From NCBI GenBank assembly GCA_965223035.1, contig OZ244980.1, positions 620,001-684,000 of the forward strand: DNA of 64,000 nucleotides, given 5' to 3'. The position numbers were made by a program, and so were the translations under genes. This stretch comes from CAMDPA01 sp965223035. Its GTDB lineage: Bacteria > Pseudomonadota > Alphaproteobacteria > Rhizobiales > Hyphomicrobiaceae. Shown piece by piece: positions 8,671 to 17,752 of the stretch (position 1 is its first letter; each line of letters begins with the position of its first letter). Under the pieces are notes generated by a model, which ran no database searches, was not told where the DNA came from, and saw only the letters and a program-made list of their open reading frames with translations.

Positions 8671-9045
8671 ATGAGCCCTTTCGATGGAAAGCGCATGAGG
8701 GTGCGTGCAACACCCAAAGCCGTGCGCAGAACTCCACCACCTCGTCATGTCAAAGGCGAGGGTTTCCTGAAAGGACCTGTCCCGCTTGCTTGGCTGGAAG
8801 CCGCCGCCCGACTGCCAGGAAAGAGCCTGCATGCCGGCATCGCCCTTTGGTATGCCGCGGGGCTCTTGCGATCGGCCAGTATCCCGCTGAGCAACTTGTC
8901 CGGCCTTCGCTGCGGCTGCGACCGGAATGCCAAGTACCGAGCGCTGGCGTGGCTCGAAGGCGCTGGGCTCGTGAAGGTCGAGCGCAAGCTGGGTAAATCA
9001 CCAGTGGTCACCATCCTTGCGTTCAAAGGCGGCCAGGATGCCTAA
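8671..9045 (+). CDS. Small winged-helix-like protein of mobile element
   Basis: A 124-residue basic protein. A 30-residue Arg/Pro-rich N-terminus is followed by FLKGPVPLAWLEAAARLPGK, a pattern I associate with DNA-binding proteins carried beside phage-type integrases. Then come a possible recognition helix (RCGCDRNAKYRALAWLEGAG) and a wing (LVKVERKLGKSPVVTIL). The order helix-helix-hairpin suggests a winged helix-turn-helix. The ATG at 8671 is the first in the conserved region. The gene overlaps the next ORF by 8 bp. It may control excision or integration, but the target is unknown. Confidence 0.6.
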   Translation: MSPFDGKRMRVRATPKAVRRTPPPRHVKGEGFLKGPVPLAWLEAAARLPGKSLHAGIALWYAAGLLRSASIPLSNLSGLRCGCDRNAKYRALAWLEGAGLVKVERKLGKSPVVTILAFKGGQDA

Positions 9046-9268
9046 GGATGGGCCGCATTACACACCGCATTTCGTGTCCGCCGAAACATTGGCACATCGT
9101 CTTGACTGCTCGAAATCCACGGTCGCCGGCTATGTGCGGCGCGGAATCTTGCCCAAGCCACTCAAGATCGTCGAACTTGTGAGATGGCGCTGGGCCGACG
9201 TCGAGCAGTTCATCATGGACAAGCGAACTGCTGCCGATGGCCTGATGCTGACAATGACCCATATATAG
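9038..9268 (+). CDS. AlpA/excisionase-like helix-turn-helix protein
   Basis: A 76-residue protein with the layout of AlpA and excisionase-like regulators. FVSAETLAHRLDCSKSTVAG is a MerR-type helix-turn-helix, YVRRGILPKPLKIV leads into the wing, and RWRWADVEQFI is the typical closing helix. The ATG at 9038 sits inside the end of the preceding gene (8-bp overlap), and the integrase starts 12 bp after the stop. Proteins of this type control or direct integrase activity. It is probably the recombination directionality factor or an activator of the integrase gene of this element. Confidence 0.75.
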   Translation: MPKDGPHYTPHFVSAETLAHRLDCSKSTVAGYVRRGILPKPLKIVELVRWRWADVEQFIMDKRTAADGLMLTMTHI

Positions 9269-9280
9269 CAGGGTTAAACG

Positions 9281-10366
9281 ATGGCTCGTCCCAGGAAGCC
9301 GACGATTGAACTGCCGCCACACGTAAACGCCGTACGGGTCAAGGGGCGTACATATTATTACTTCCATCCCGGACGCGGAACCAGACTTGCTCAGAAACCC
9401 GTCCGCTTACCGGATGATCCCAACCGGCCTGACTTCTGGATTGCATACAGGCGCCTAGCCGCTGAGCCGGAACCTGAGAACAACCCCAACAGCTTCCGAA
9501 GTGTCATCCTAGCCTACAAGGCGAGTCCGGAATTCCGCGAGTTGGCGCCGACATCGCAAAGAGATTACGCGCGCTATCTCGGAATGATCGACCAGTCTTG
9601 GGGCACTCTTGAGATGTCGGGTTTGCTTCCGGCCCACGTGCTGGCATTGAGAGACAAGCATAGGAACACACCGGCTGCGGCCAACGCGATGTTGCGTGTA
9701 TTGTCGGCTCTGATCTCCTGGAGCATCCCCAGAGGTCACCGAACCGACAACCCTTGCTCACACGTTCGCAAGCTCAAGCTCGGCGAAGGCTGGTCGCCTT
9801 GGCCGTGGGATGTGATTGAGTTGGTACGGTTGCACGGCCCGCCGTGGATGTGGCAAGCGACTGCTCTTGCACTCTATTCCGGACAGCGCCAGGGCGATGT
9901 CCTTCAAATGAGGTGGGGCGCGCTGAAAGGAGGACTGATCGAAGTCCGGCAAGAGAAGACCGGTAAGCAATTGGTCGTCCCTGCGCATCAAAACCTACTG
10001 GCAGTGCTGGCGGCGGTCCCACGCAACAGCGTCCGCATCCTCACCTCGACGCGCGGTACGCCTTGGACATCGGATGGGTTCCGGGCAAGCTGGCAGAAGT
10101 CCCTCGTCGGTCCGCTTGCGCCAATCCGGCAGGCCGGTCTCGTCTTTCATGGGCTCAGGAAGTCGGCTGTCGTAACCCTTTTGGAGGCAGGGGCCACTGA
10201 AGCGGAGGTGGCAGCGATTACGGGGCAATCGATGCAAATGGTGGCCCACTATGCAAAGCAGGTGAACCAGCGACGCCTCGCTGCGTCAGCAATCTTGAAG
10301 TGGGAACGGGCTGAGAACGAGAGTTTGCAAAACCGGTTGCAAAACTGGCCGACCGAGTCGGATTAA
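9281..10366 (+). CDS. Tyrosine-type integrase of a tRNA-Lys-targeted element
   Basis: Site-specific recombinase, 361 aa, from ATG 9281 after GCAGGG. An N-terminal arm and SAM-like core-binding domain occupy about residues 75-165. The catalytic domain shows the first Arg in LYSGQRQGDVLQMRW, the HxxR pair in FHGLRKSAVVTLLEAG, and the nucleophile Tyr in MVAHYAKQVNQ. All catalytic positions I can check are present. Its stop lies 25 bp from the 3' end of tRNA-Lys, so the attachment site is probably the tRNA 3' half and the element extends leftward. No second copy of the tRNA end was found by eye in 1-9300, so the other junction is outside the window or lost. Confidence 0.9.
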   Translation: MARPRKPTIELPPHVNAVRVKGRTYYYFHPGRGTRLAQKPVRLPDDPNRPDFWIAYRRLAAEPEPENNPNSFRSVILAYKASPEFRELAPTSQRDYARYLGMIDQSWGTLEMSGLLPAHVLALRDKHRNTPAAANAMLRVLSALISWSIPRGHRTDNPCSHVRKLKLGEGWSPWPWDVIELVRLHGPPWMWQATALALYSGQRQGDVLQMRWGALKGGLIEVRQEKTGKQLVVPAHQNLLAVLAAVPRNSVRILTSTRGTPWTSDGFRASWQKSLVGPLAPIRQAGLVFHGLRKSAVVTLLEAGATEAEVAAITGQSMQMVAHYAKQVNQRRLAASAILKWERAENESLQNRLQNWPTESD

Positions 10367-10391
10367 TGCGAGTCTAACTATTTAAAATGTT

Positions 10392-10467
<76 letters not shown>

Positions 10468-11153
10468 TCGCCTGTGCGGCGAACACCAGTCTCGGCACCC
10501 ACCGCAAACCTCTTGGATACCATTGGCACCTGTTGCTGTCCACCCGAGGGCGCGCGAACGTCATCGCGCCATCCCATCCAATGCGAGCCTGCGGTGCACC
10601 GCGGCTTGCGGCTGCCAGTGCACCTGGTCGCGCCTCGCCAAAGCCTTGCAGAGTGAACCGGAACCATCCCGCTCCCGGGCCCGGCCACCCGACCGCCCGC
10701 TTGCGCGGGTGGCCGCGCGTCACGGGGATCGCGCCTTGTTTCGTGAGGCGACGTTGCTGATGCGGCCGCACTCGATGGCGACGTTCCGTGGCGACGCGAG
10801 GTGCCACGGGTCCCATCAAACGCGGGACCACACCGACCAGGCGCCGAGGTCCCGGCCGCTGCGCCCGAACGGTGATCGATCGCCGCGCGCGGCTGGCCCG
10901 CGCCACCGTGCATGTGACCCTGCTGCGTCAGAGGCTGGCGCTGTGCCGGAGGTCGCAGGCGTGGCCCCTGTGACCCACCCAAAGACGGGACCTCGCATCT
11001 CAATGTGAAACGACACCATTGGCGGCGATCGCGGGCTGGCGCGGCGAGCAGCACCGCTGCGCCAAGTTTTGACTTATTGTCACAATAACTGACCTGGGGC
11101 GGTCGAACTCCATCGTCGACGCCTCGCGTTGCAACGCTCAGCGGGTCTCCACC
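10468..11153. other. Intergenic region between tRNA-Lys and SIMPL gene
   Basis: No convincing gene is seen in 686 bp. Short open frames on both strands are arginine- and proline-rich, as expected by chance in GC-rich DNA. A copy of the GC-rich repeat family lies around 10655-10720. A local AT-rich stretch at 11066-11094 (TTGACTTATTGTCACAATAA), 60-90 bp before ATG 11154, may hold the promoter of the SIMPL gene. Confidence 0.5.
10655..10720. repeat. GC-rich intergenic repeat, family B copy
   Basis: Contains the shared core GGAACCATCCCGCTC (10660-10674) followed by GGGCCCGGCCACCCG and a CCCGC-TTG-GCGGG hairpin. The core recurs in direct or reverse orientation near 37600, 40450, 41340, 48825, 59145 and 61350. 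Confidence 0.6.
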
Positions 11154-11870
11154 ATGAACCGAATTCCATCAAGCGTGTTAGCGGCATTGCTCATCGCCGG
11201 ATCTATCGGCGGCGTCGGGCGGGCCTTGGCAGATCAACCCCGCGCCGGCCGTCACATCACGGTCTCGGCCATAGGCACGGTCAGCGCGACGCCGGACCTG
11301 GCCCACATCTCCACCGGCGTCGTCGTCGACCAGCCGACGGCGCGGCAGGCGCTGACCGCGAACTCGGCCAGCATGCGGCGCGTGCTCGAACAGCTGAAAT
11401 CAACCGGCATTGCTGCCCGGGACATCCAAACCAGTGAGGTGAGTATCCGTCCCCGCTACCAGTCCTTTCGCGACAACACGCCGCCGACGCTGATCGGGTA
11501 CCGGGTGAGCAATCAGGTGAGCATCACCGTGCGTGAGGTCGCCAGGTTGGGTGAGGTGTTGGACAAGGCGGTTGAGGCCGGCGCCAACCAGCTTGGCGGC
11601 ATTCGCTTCGACGTGTCGAACGAGGAGACGCTGAAGGACGCGGCGCGGCGGCAGGCGGTGGAAAATGCCAAGCGACGCGCGGCGCTTTACGCTCAGGCCG
11701 CGGGCGTCCGGCTTGGCCAGGTGTTGACCATCTCCGAAGCGGGTGCTGAGGGACCGGGGCCGCTGGTGCAACTGTCACGGGCCTCCGCTAAGGGCGTACC
11801 GGTCGAGGCGGGTTCGCACGCGTTGCGGGTGCGGGTCCACATCACGTGGGCGCTGGAGCCGGCGCCGTAG
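11154..11870 (+). CDS. SIMPL-domain (YggE/BP26-like) periplasmic protein
   Basis: A 238-residue exported protein of the SIMPL (DUF541) family. A signal peptide covers about residues 1-26 (SVLAALLIAGSIGGVGRALA). The SIMPL domain follows, starting ITVSAIGTVSATPDLAHIS and including AIDIQTSEVSI-type spacing (AARDIQTSEVSIRPRYQ), the central VSITVREVARLGEVLDKAV and the closing AVENAKRRAALYAQAAGVRLG. Family members form ring-like oligomers in the periplasm and are linked to stress tolerance, but no reaction is known. Length is normal. It stands alone, followed by proB in the opposite direction. Confidence 0.88.
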   Translation: MNRIPSSVLAALLIAGSIGGVGRALADQPRAGRHITVSAIGTVSATPDLAHISTGVVVDQPTARQALTANSASMRRVLEQLKSTGIAARDIQTSEVSIRPRYQSFRDNTPPTLIGYRVSNQVSITVREVARLGEVLDKAVEAGANQLGGIRFDVSNEETLKDAARRQAVENAKRRAALYAQAAGVRLGQVLTISEAGAEGPGPLVQLSRASAKGVPVEAGSHALRVRVHITWALEPAP

Positions 11871-11942
11871 GCACCGCACTGCAGCCGACCTCGGTATTCG
11901 CTCGGTCGCTGCTGGCGCGTGCGTCTGTTTGGGTCGACTGCG

Positions 11943-12058
11943 AGAGCAACCTGCTCTTCATCAGGAGCGTTCCGATTCCGATGAGAAGCAGGTAGCTAGA
12001 TCATCGCGCGTTAAATCGGAACCGCAAAGCCGGTTCCGATTTAAGGCAGGTTGCTCTA
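11943..12058. repeat. TA-flanked palindromic element, two adjacent units (locus 1)
   Basis: Unit one (about 11944-11996) starts GAGCAACCTG and ends before TA at 11997. Unit two (11999-12056) starts GATCATCGCGCG and ends GGCAGGTTGCTC before TA at 12057-12058. The last TA plus the first base of the element on the minus strand form the TAG stop of proB. Each unit is a near-perfect inverted repeat. Confidence 0.8.
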
Positions 12059-13264
12059 ACCGCGCAGCAACGCCATGTCATCGCGGTGGATCAACGCGGT
12101 ACGGCCGCGGTGACCGAGCGCGGCCGCGATATCCGCGGACTTGAGCCCCAGAATGCGTTCGGCATCGGTCGTCCCGTAGGCGACTAGGCCGCGGCCCAGC
12201 TCGCGACCATCAAGCGTTTTGATCACCACCGCATCGCCGCGCTCAAAGTGTCCCTCGACCCGGCGCACGCCCGCCGGCAGCAAACTGCGCCCGCGGGCCA
12301 ACGCGGCTTGTGCGCCGTCGTCGACAAACACCGTTCCTTTCGGTTCCAGTTGCCCCGAGATCCAGCGTTTGCGCGCCGCCACCGGATCGGCTTGGGCGAT
12401 GAACCAAGTACACGGTGCGCCGTTTTCCAGCTGTGTCAACGGCCGCAGCACCTTGCCGGAGGCGATCACCATGTGGGTGCCGGCGCCCAGGGCGATGCGG
12501 GCCGCTTCAAGCTTGGTGCGCATGCCCCCCCGCGACAGCTCCGAACCGGCGTCCCCAGCCATCGCTTCGATCTGCGGCGTGATGGCGCGCACCTCGTCAA
12601 CACGCTGGACCGGTCGGTCACCATCGGGTGGGCCGGTATAGAGCCCGTCGACGTCGGACAACAACACCAGCACGTTCGCGCTCAGCATCGATGCGACGCG
12701 TGCCGACAAGCGATCGTTATCGCCATAGCGAATCTCGGTGGTTGCCACCGTATCGTTCTCATTGACGAACGGCACGGCCTTCAACCGCAGCAGCGTCTCG
12801 ATCGTCTGGCGGGCATTGAGATAGCGTCGGCGTTCCTCGGTGTCACCCAACGTCAGGAGGATCTGGGCGACCGTGATGCCGCGTTGGCGAAACAGGCCTT
12901 GGTAGGCGTGGGCGAGGCTGATTTGACCGACGGCTGCGGCGGCCTGGCTCTGCTCCAGCTGCAACGGGCCATCCCGGAGCCCGATCAGACCCCGCCCGAG
13001 GGCGATCGCACCCGATGACACCAAAATCAACTCCTTCCCCGCACCGGCCAGGCGAGCCACGTCGTCCGCCAGGCTGTCGAGCCACGTCGTCCGCAGCTTC
13101 CCGGTCGCCTTGTCGACCAGCAGTGCAGAGCCAACCTTGACGACGATGCGGCGGGCGCGCGCCCACTCGGGCCGGGGTGAATGGGCTTGACTGTTTTGGT
13201 TTTGGGACACGGATCGGCTGACGCCTTGTTGGAACCTTGGTGATGGCGCGGCACCCGGCGCCAT
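12056..13264 (-). CDS. proB: Glutamate 5-kinase
   Basis: First enzyme of proline synthesis, phosphorylating glutamate to glutamyl-5-phosphate in the cytoplasm. The amino-acid kinase domain begins RIVVKVGSALL and contains LILVSSGAIALGRG, FVNENDTV and the nucleotide site VLLSDVDGLYT. A C-terminal PUA domain follows (KGTVFVDDGAQAALARGRSL). The ATG at 13264 gives 402 residues, about 20-30 longer than usual at the N-terminus. An ATG at 13333 is also open, and GTG 13210 would give a more typical length. Usually proB sits with obg and proA, but here it is alone between a SIMPL gene and an MFS gene. Its stop codon is formed with the end of a mobile repeat without changing the protein end. Confidence 0.93.
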   Translation of the reverse strand: MAPGAAPSPRFQQGVSRSVSQNQNSQAHSPRPEWARARRIVVKVGSALLVDKATGKLRTTWLDSLADDVARLAGAGKELILVSSGAIALGRGLIGLRDGPLQLEQSQAAAAVGQISLAHAYQGLFRQRGITVAQILLTLGDTEERRRYLNARQTIETLLRLKAVPFVNENDTVATTEIRYGDNDRLSARVASMLSANVLVLLSDVDGLYTGPPDGDRPVQRVDEVRAITPQIEAMAGDAGSELSRGGMRTKLEAARIALGAGTHMVIASGKVLRPLTQLENGAPCTWFIAQADPVAARKRWISGQLEPKGTVFVDDGAQAALARGRSLLPAGVRRVEGHFERGDAVVIKTLDGRELGRGLVAYGTTDAERILGLKSADIAAALGHRGRTALIHRDDMALLRG

Positions 13265-13433
13265 GCCTGATTCACCACACGGACGAACTTGCTGCAAGTT
13301 TGGAGCTTGATTCGCCCTCTTTAGCATCGTCATTTCCGGCGGTCATCGGGCTTGACCGCCGCGGCGCTTCAGCGGTGCGACAACGAATAAGGCGCCGTGC
13401 GCCGGCGACGGCGCTTGCAAATTCGATGCGCCC

Positions 13434-14720
13434 ATGAAAGTTTGCGCCGTTTGCCACTGTGCCCGGGAGAGCAACTTGTCCACGCCGTCAGCCGCCGCCA
13501 GATCGCAACTTCCCCTGTGGTGTGCCTTGATCGTGGTCTGGCTGATCGTCGGTATCTCGATGGGTCGGGCGCAGTCGATGGGACTTTACCTGACCTCGGT
13601 GACCGGCGCGCTCGACGTTGGCCGGGAGACCTTCAGCCTGTCGTTGGCGCTGACCTTTTTGTTGATGGGGGTCGGTGCCCCCGTCACGGGCGGGCTGATC
13701 GACAAATACGGTGCCGGACGGGTGGTGGCGGTCTGTCTGTTGACGACCGCCGCCGGGCTTTACGTGCTGTACGCCGCCTCGACCGCCGAGGAGCTGATCA
13801 TCAGTGGCATCTTGATGGGCATCGGCGTCAGCGGCACCGGCATCACACCGATGGTCGGCACGATCGGACGGCTGGCGCCGCCGGAGCAGCGGCTCGGAGC
13901 GATCGCATCGATCGGCATGGCCGCCGGGGTCGGCAGCTTTGTCGCAGTGCCGGTCCTGCATAAGTTGATCGAGTACGTCGGCTGGCAGCAGAGCTTGCTT
14001 TGGCTGATCGCCAGCATTGTCGCGTTGGTGCCGTTGGCGCTGTCGCTCGGGGGGCGGTCCGTCGCCGCGGACGGGGCTGCCCCAATCCGCGAGCAGACGA
14101 TCAAAGAAGCGCTGACTGAGGCGGCTAGCTATCCGAGCTATTGGCTGCTGACGGCCGGGTTTTTCGTGTGCGGCTTCCACGTATCGTTCATCGTGGTGCA
14201 CCTGCCGGCCTTCACCGTCGACCAAGGCTTGGACGCTGAGGTCGGTCCCTATGCGCTGGCGATCGTCGGATTGGCCAATCTGCTTGGCACCTATCTCGCG
14301 GGCCAGTCAGGCCCGTATATCGAGAAGCGCCGGGCGTTGAGCCTGATCTATTTTGGGCGGGCCCTGATCTTTGTCGGATTTCTCGTGCTGCCGATCACCC
14401 CTGTCACGGTGATGGTGCTGTGCAGCCTGTTGGGGCTGCTGTGGCTGGCGACCGTACCCTTGACCAGCGGCCTGGTGGCGACGTTTTTTGGTACCACTTG
14501 GATGTCCATGTTGTTCGGCATCGTGTTTCTGTCACACCAGATCGGCTCGTTCTGCGGCGTTTGGTTGGCGGGTCGGCTGTTCGACATGACCCAGTCCTAT
14601 GACGCGATGTGGTATATCTCGATCGCCTTGGGCGTCATCTCCGCGCTGATCAATTGGCCGATCAAGGAGCAAGCCGTTCCGCGACTGCTCAAAGCGCAGA
14701 CGGCCGCTTCGACCGCCTAA
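13434..14720 (+). CDS. MFS transporter
   Basis: Inner-membrane carrier of the major facilitator superfamily, 428 residues with about 12 predicted hydrophobic segments and a central cytoplasmic loop near residues 205-225. The loop between segments 2 and 3 reads GGLIDKYGAGRVVAV, the MFS signature. The layout recalls the monocarboxylate and oxalate/formate branch. The substrate cannot be read from the sequence. It starts at ATG 13434. A TTG at 13476 preceded by GGGAGAG is a plausible alternative that would remove 14 Cys-rich residues. It is divergent from proB and convergent with a UbiD-like decarboxylase, so an organic-acid substrate for that enzyme is possible, but this is inference. Confidence 0.85.
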   Translation: MKVCAVCHCARESNLSTPSAAARSQLPLWCALIVVWLIVGISMGRAQSMGLYLTSVTGALDVGRETFSLSLALTFLLMGVGAPVTGGLIDKYGAGRVVAVCLLTTAAGLYVLYAASTAEELIISGILMGIGVSGTGITPMVGTIGRLAPPEQRLGAIASIGMAAGVGSFVAVPVLHKLIEYVGWQQSLLWLIASIVALVPLALSLGGRSVAADGAAPIREQTIKEALTEAASYPSYWLLTAGFFVCGFHVSFIVVHLPAFTVDQGLDAEVGPYALAIVGLANLLGTYLAGQSGPYIEKRRALSLIYFGRALIFVGFLVLPITPVTVMVLCSLLGLLWLATVPLTSGLVATFFGTTWMSMLFGIVFLSHQIGSFCGVWLAGRLFDMTQSYDAMWYISIALGVISALINWPIKEQAVPRLLKAQTAASTA

Positions 14721-14905
14721 AGCTTTGCCCTCTTGGCTGGAGCCGCAGCGCGCTCCCATAGTCCTCCCTCTTAGTCCTCCTATGAGATCGCGCCAGTTGG
14801 TGGTCGGGTGGGGGAGCTGGTCGGCAGGGCTGTTGCGCCGAAGGTGGTCATGTTCGAGGTCGGTCGCGAATGGAGCAGAAAGCAACTATAGATTGAATAG
14901 GCCGT

Positions 14906-16486
14906 CTACGTCTTGGTCTTGCGCGCGCCATTGCTGGCTTGCGGCTCATGGTGAAACACGCTCAGTGTCGGTGGCGACGTTTCGAAGCCCAGCTCGCCCC
15001 AGCGCGCGACGACTTTTTCGTAGACCGACTTTCGCAACATTGTGGCCTGCGGAAATTGCGCCAGGTACCGATGGGGCTTGCACGCATTGATCAGAACCTT
15101 TGAACCGTAAGGTCTTGCTTCGGCTGGGAATTGGCTGGGGTCAAGGCCGGTGGACCAGGTGTTGCGCAGCACATCGATGTCGTCGGTCGGGCTGCACCTG
15201 GTGCTCAACGCCCACAGGACGTCGTTGATGTCCGTTGGATCGACATCGTCGTCGACCGCGATGACCCACTTGGTGTAGTAGGCCGCCGCTGGACATTGGG
15301 CGGTCAGTGCCAACACCTGTGCGGCATGGCCGGCATGTTTTTGTTGGAGCGAGACCACCACCATGCCCCATCCCGACGCCGCGGCAGGGTGTGCGTAAGC
15401 GCCGACCACGCCGGCCACGCCGATCCGGTGCAGATCGTCCATGATGCGGGCCGAGCGCATGATGGCGTAGTAGGCGCCGATCTCGCAGGAAGGATATTTG
15501 GCCATCAAGGCCGCCGTCAGGATCGGCGAAGCGCGATGATGCACGGCCTTGACCTCAATGACCGGTTGCGGTGAGCGCTCGCGACCGTAGTAGCCGGTGA
15601 ACTCACCGAGCGGACCTTCCGCCTCGCGCGGCTCCGGCTCAACCAGCCCCTCGATCACCAACTCGGCCTGGGCGGGGATCGGCAGGCTGACGTATTCCGC
15701 TTCGGCCAGCTCAATGCCGCGTCCCATGATGCCGCCGGCGACACCCAGTTCAGACTCGCCCGCCCCAAACACCTGTGCGCCCAACATGAACAGCACGGGA
15801 TCGATGCCATAAGCGGCCACGACCTCCAGCGGTCGGCCGCGCGCCCACCAGGCTTCACGGTCAAGCAGGCCATGCTTGCCTGGCGAGCAATAAAGCCCGA
15901 TGCGGTTCGGGCCGTGCAGCATCTGACGATAGCATCCAACATTGATCCGGCCGCTGTCTGGATCACGGGTGAAGACGATGTTGCCGGTACCGAGATAACG
16001 TCCACCGTCCCCAGGCCAAAATGTCGGCGCCGGAAAGTCTGTCAGGTCGAAAGCGCCTTCGCGCAGCACGACCTCGTTGACCGGCGCCTTGGATTTTGCC
16101 ACGTCGACCGGCGCCGCCGTCCGGTTGATGATGGTACGTGTGGCCGCGATCATGGCGGCGGTCGATAGGTCAGGGTCGATGCCGACCGCGAGTGCATAGC
16201 GATGTTTGCTGGCACCCAACATGTTGGCGAGCGTGCTCGAATGGGCGCGGTCGCCCTTGACGTTCTCGAACAGCAGGGCAGGTGCGGTCTCGTCGCGGGT
16301 CGCCATATAGGTGATGGCGGACAGCTCCTCATCGGGATCAACCTCAGCGACGATCCGCTTGAGCTGGCCTTGTCGTTCAACCAGCGCCAGCCAATCGCGC
16401 AGACAAGCCCAGCCGACCGATGGAGACGTCGGCGACGATGTTGCCTTGGTCGGTGTCAGGCGCATGTCGCTGGCGGTATCTTCCAT
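14906..16486 (-). CDS. UbiD-family prenylated-FMN-dependent decarboxylase
   Basis: A 526-residue enzyme of the UbiD superfamily, which removes or adds carboxyl groups on aromatic or unsaturated acids using prenylated FMN. Family blocks seen are LRDWLALVERQGQLKRI, PALLFENVKG, INVGCYRQMLHGPNRIG, GPLGEFTGYYG with its conserved Glu, and KWVIAVDDDVDPTDINDVLW. ATG 16486 follows a good AAAGGAG site. The sequence lacks some features of the ubiquinone-pathway enzyme and looks more like catabolic members, so I give no symbol. A GntR regulator lies just upstream on the same strand and an MFS carrier is convergent. Together they may form a small aromatic-acid use cluster. Confidence 0.85.
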   Translation of the reverse strand: MEDTASDMRLTPTKATSSPTSPSVGWACLRDWLALVERQGQLKRIVAEVDPDEELSAITYMATRDETAPALLFENVKGDRAHSSTLANMLGASKHRYALAVGIDPDLSTAAMIAATRTIINRTAAPVDVAKSKAPVNEVVLREGAFDLTDFPAPTFWPGDGGRYLGTGNIVFTRDPDSGRINVGCYRQMLHGPNRIGLYCSPGKHGLLDREAWWARGRPLEVVAAYGIDPVLFMLGAQVFGAGESELGVAGGIMGRGIELAEAEYVSLPIPAQAELVIEGLVEPEPREAEGPLGEFTGYYGRERSPQPVIEVKAVHHRASPILTAALMAKYPSCEIGAYYAIMRSARIMDDLHRIGVAGVVGAYAHPAAASGWGMVVVSLQQKHAGHAAQVLALTAQCPAAAYYTKWVIAVDDDVDPTDINDVLWALSTRCSPTDDIDVLRNTWSTGLDPSQFPAEARPYGSKVLINACKPHRYLAQFPQATMLRKSVYEKVVARWGELGFETSPPTLSVFHHEPQASNGARKTKT

Positions 16487-16549
16487 GGTTGGTTGGCTCC
16501 TTTCAGCCGGTGCGCGTGCGTGCGCGGGGACGCGTGGATAACGCCGCTA

Positions 16550-16697
16550 GATCATCGCGCCTTAAATCGGAACCGCAACGCCGATTCCAATTGCGCCGGT
16601 TCCGATTTAAGGCGCAAAGATGATCGCTCTTAAAGTGTAGAGCAACTTTCTGCCTTTGATCGGGATCGTTCCGATTCCGATCAAAGGCAGGTTGCTC
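16550..16697. repeat. TA-flanked palindromic element, full composite (locus 2)
   Basis: A 148-bp element between TA at 16548-16549 and TA at 16698-16699. It reads GATCATCGCGCC at the left and GGCAGGTTGCTC at the right. A third TA at 16638-16639 separates a larger palindrome from a smaller one. It has the same length and layout as the copy at 58902-59049, in inverse orientation. It lies between the ends of the GntR and UbiD-like genes. Confidence 0.88.
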
Positions 16698-16791
16698 TAC
16701 CTTAAGGCCGATGAGAGCGAGCACCAACGCTCAACCGTCTTATGAACATCGCGGCGAGACGGGGATCGGTCATGGTCGTGGCGCGCAGCGA

Positions 16792-17592
16792 TCATCGGGG
16801 CTCGACGATGAATTCGCAGCGATCGGCGCTAAACCGGAACAGGCCCACTTGAATCGGTTCATCGGTGGGATCGACGTAGACGACCTCCAGCACGAAGATG
16901 ATCGAGCCGACGGGAACCTCCAGTCGGCGCGCTTCGACCGCGTCGGCGGATCGACTGGTGATGCGCACCGATTTGCGGAAGTACTCGGGAACGCCGCATT
17001 GACTATAGGCGCGGCGCAGGCTCTTGGTGATGGCATAGTATTCGCCGACGCGTTGAAAGCGGTCGGCGGGCAGCCACGAGGTGATGTAGCACAGTGGTCG
17101 GTCATTGGCGTCGCGGCCGTGCTCAAGTTCAAGCAGCGTGGTTTTGGTGGCGACCTGTAGCAGCTTGGGGATATGTTCCGGCGGGCTGGTGGTCAGCTTT
17201 TTCGAATGGAACTTGCCGACGGACTGCAATCCAGCGGTCTCCATCGCCGCGACAAAGGTCGTGGAGGCATCCAGGACGAACGGGATCTTGAGGGGGGCAA
17301 CGATAACACCGGTGCGCGGGATGCGCCTGAGCTTGCCTTGCTCGACGAGGTCGTCGATGGCCCGACGCAAGGTGTGCCGATTGATGCCGAATTCTTGCGA
17401 TAGGATGGTCTCGGCCGGGAGCCGCCCGCCCTCACGCAGCTGACCTGACTTAATCCTTGCTTCAATCGCTTCGGCCGCCTGTCGCCACAGCGGCGTTGCG
17501 CCCCGCCGCAGCCGTGCAACCTCATCGGGTTGGTGAGACAAGCAGGGGTTGGGATGATGGCGCTTGGCCGGTGTCCATCGCTTTGAAGACAT
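16792..17592 (-). CDS. GntR/HutC-family transcriptional regulator
   Basis: DNA-binding repressor with an N-terminal winged helix (PLWRQAAEAIEARIKSG, then LPAETILSQEFGINRHTLRR and AIDDLVEQGKLRRIP) and a C-terminal UTRA ligand-binding domain ending SIIFVLEVVYVDPTDEPIQV. This matches the HutC subfamily. I chose ATG 17592 (266 aa), which keeps the basic leader. GTG 17610 is also open. It is upstream of the UbiD-like gene on the same strand with only a palindromic element between them, so it is the likely regulator of that gene and perhaps of the MFS carrier. The ligand is unknown. Confidence 0.82.
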   Translation of the reverse strand: MSSKRWTPAKRHHPNPCLSHQPDEVARLRRGATPLWRQAAEAIEARIKSGQLREGGRLPAETILSQEFGINRHTLRRAIDDLVEQGKLRRIPRTGVIVAPLKIPFVLDASTTFVAAMETAGLQSVGKFHSKKLTTSPPEHIPKLLQVATKTTLLELEHGRDANDRPLCYITSWLPADRFQRVGEYYAITKSLRRAYSQCGVPEYFRKSVRITSRSADAVEARRLEVPVGSIIFVLEVVYVDPTDEPIQVGLFRFSADRCEFIVEPR

Positions 17593-17752
17593 GCTTTTGA
17601 CGTCGACCACACTGAGTTACCGCTTTGTCGCTTCGCCATGAGACCATCTTTGAGAGCACTAATCCAGTTTCTTATCATTGTTTAGGACGTTCTGTAATGT
17701 TTGGTGCACGAAATATGTGAACCAATCGTCGCAAGATTCGGAGATCAGTACC

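Noticed and set aside
1..10390. Second copy of the tRNA-Lys 3' end marking the left attachment site
   Set aside because: I looked for GGTTCGAGTCC-like sequence or its reverse complement across the island and saw none, so the left junction is not claimed.
12248..13018. Plus-strand frame of 256 codons opposite proB
   Set aside because: It is the antisense of a well-supported kinase domain, a common effect in GC-rich genes.
13488..14225. Minus-strand frame of 245 codons opposite the MFS gene
   Set aside because: Rich in His, Asp, Arg and Gln in a pattern typical of antisense to membrane-protein codons. No domain seen.
16503..16727. Frames ending or passing through EQPAFDRNRNDPD and NRNRRNWNRRCGSDLRRDD at many places
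   Set aside because: They are translations of the repeated palindromic element, not genes. Only the case at 24157 is a true gene tail.
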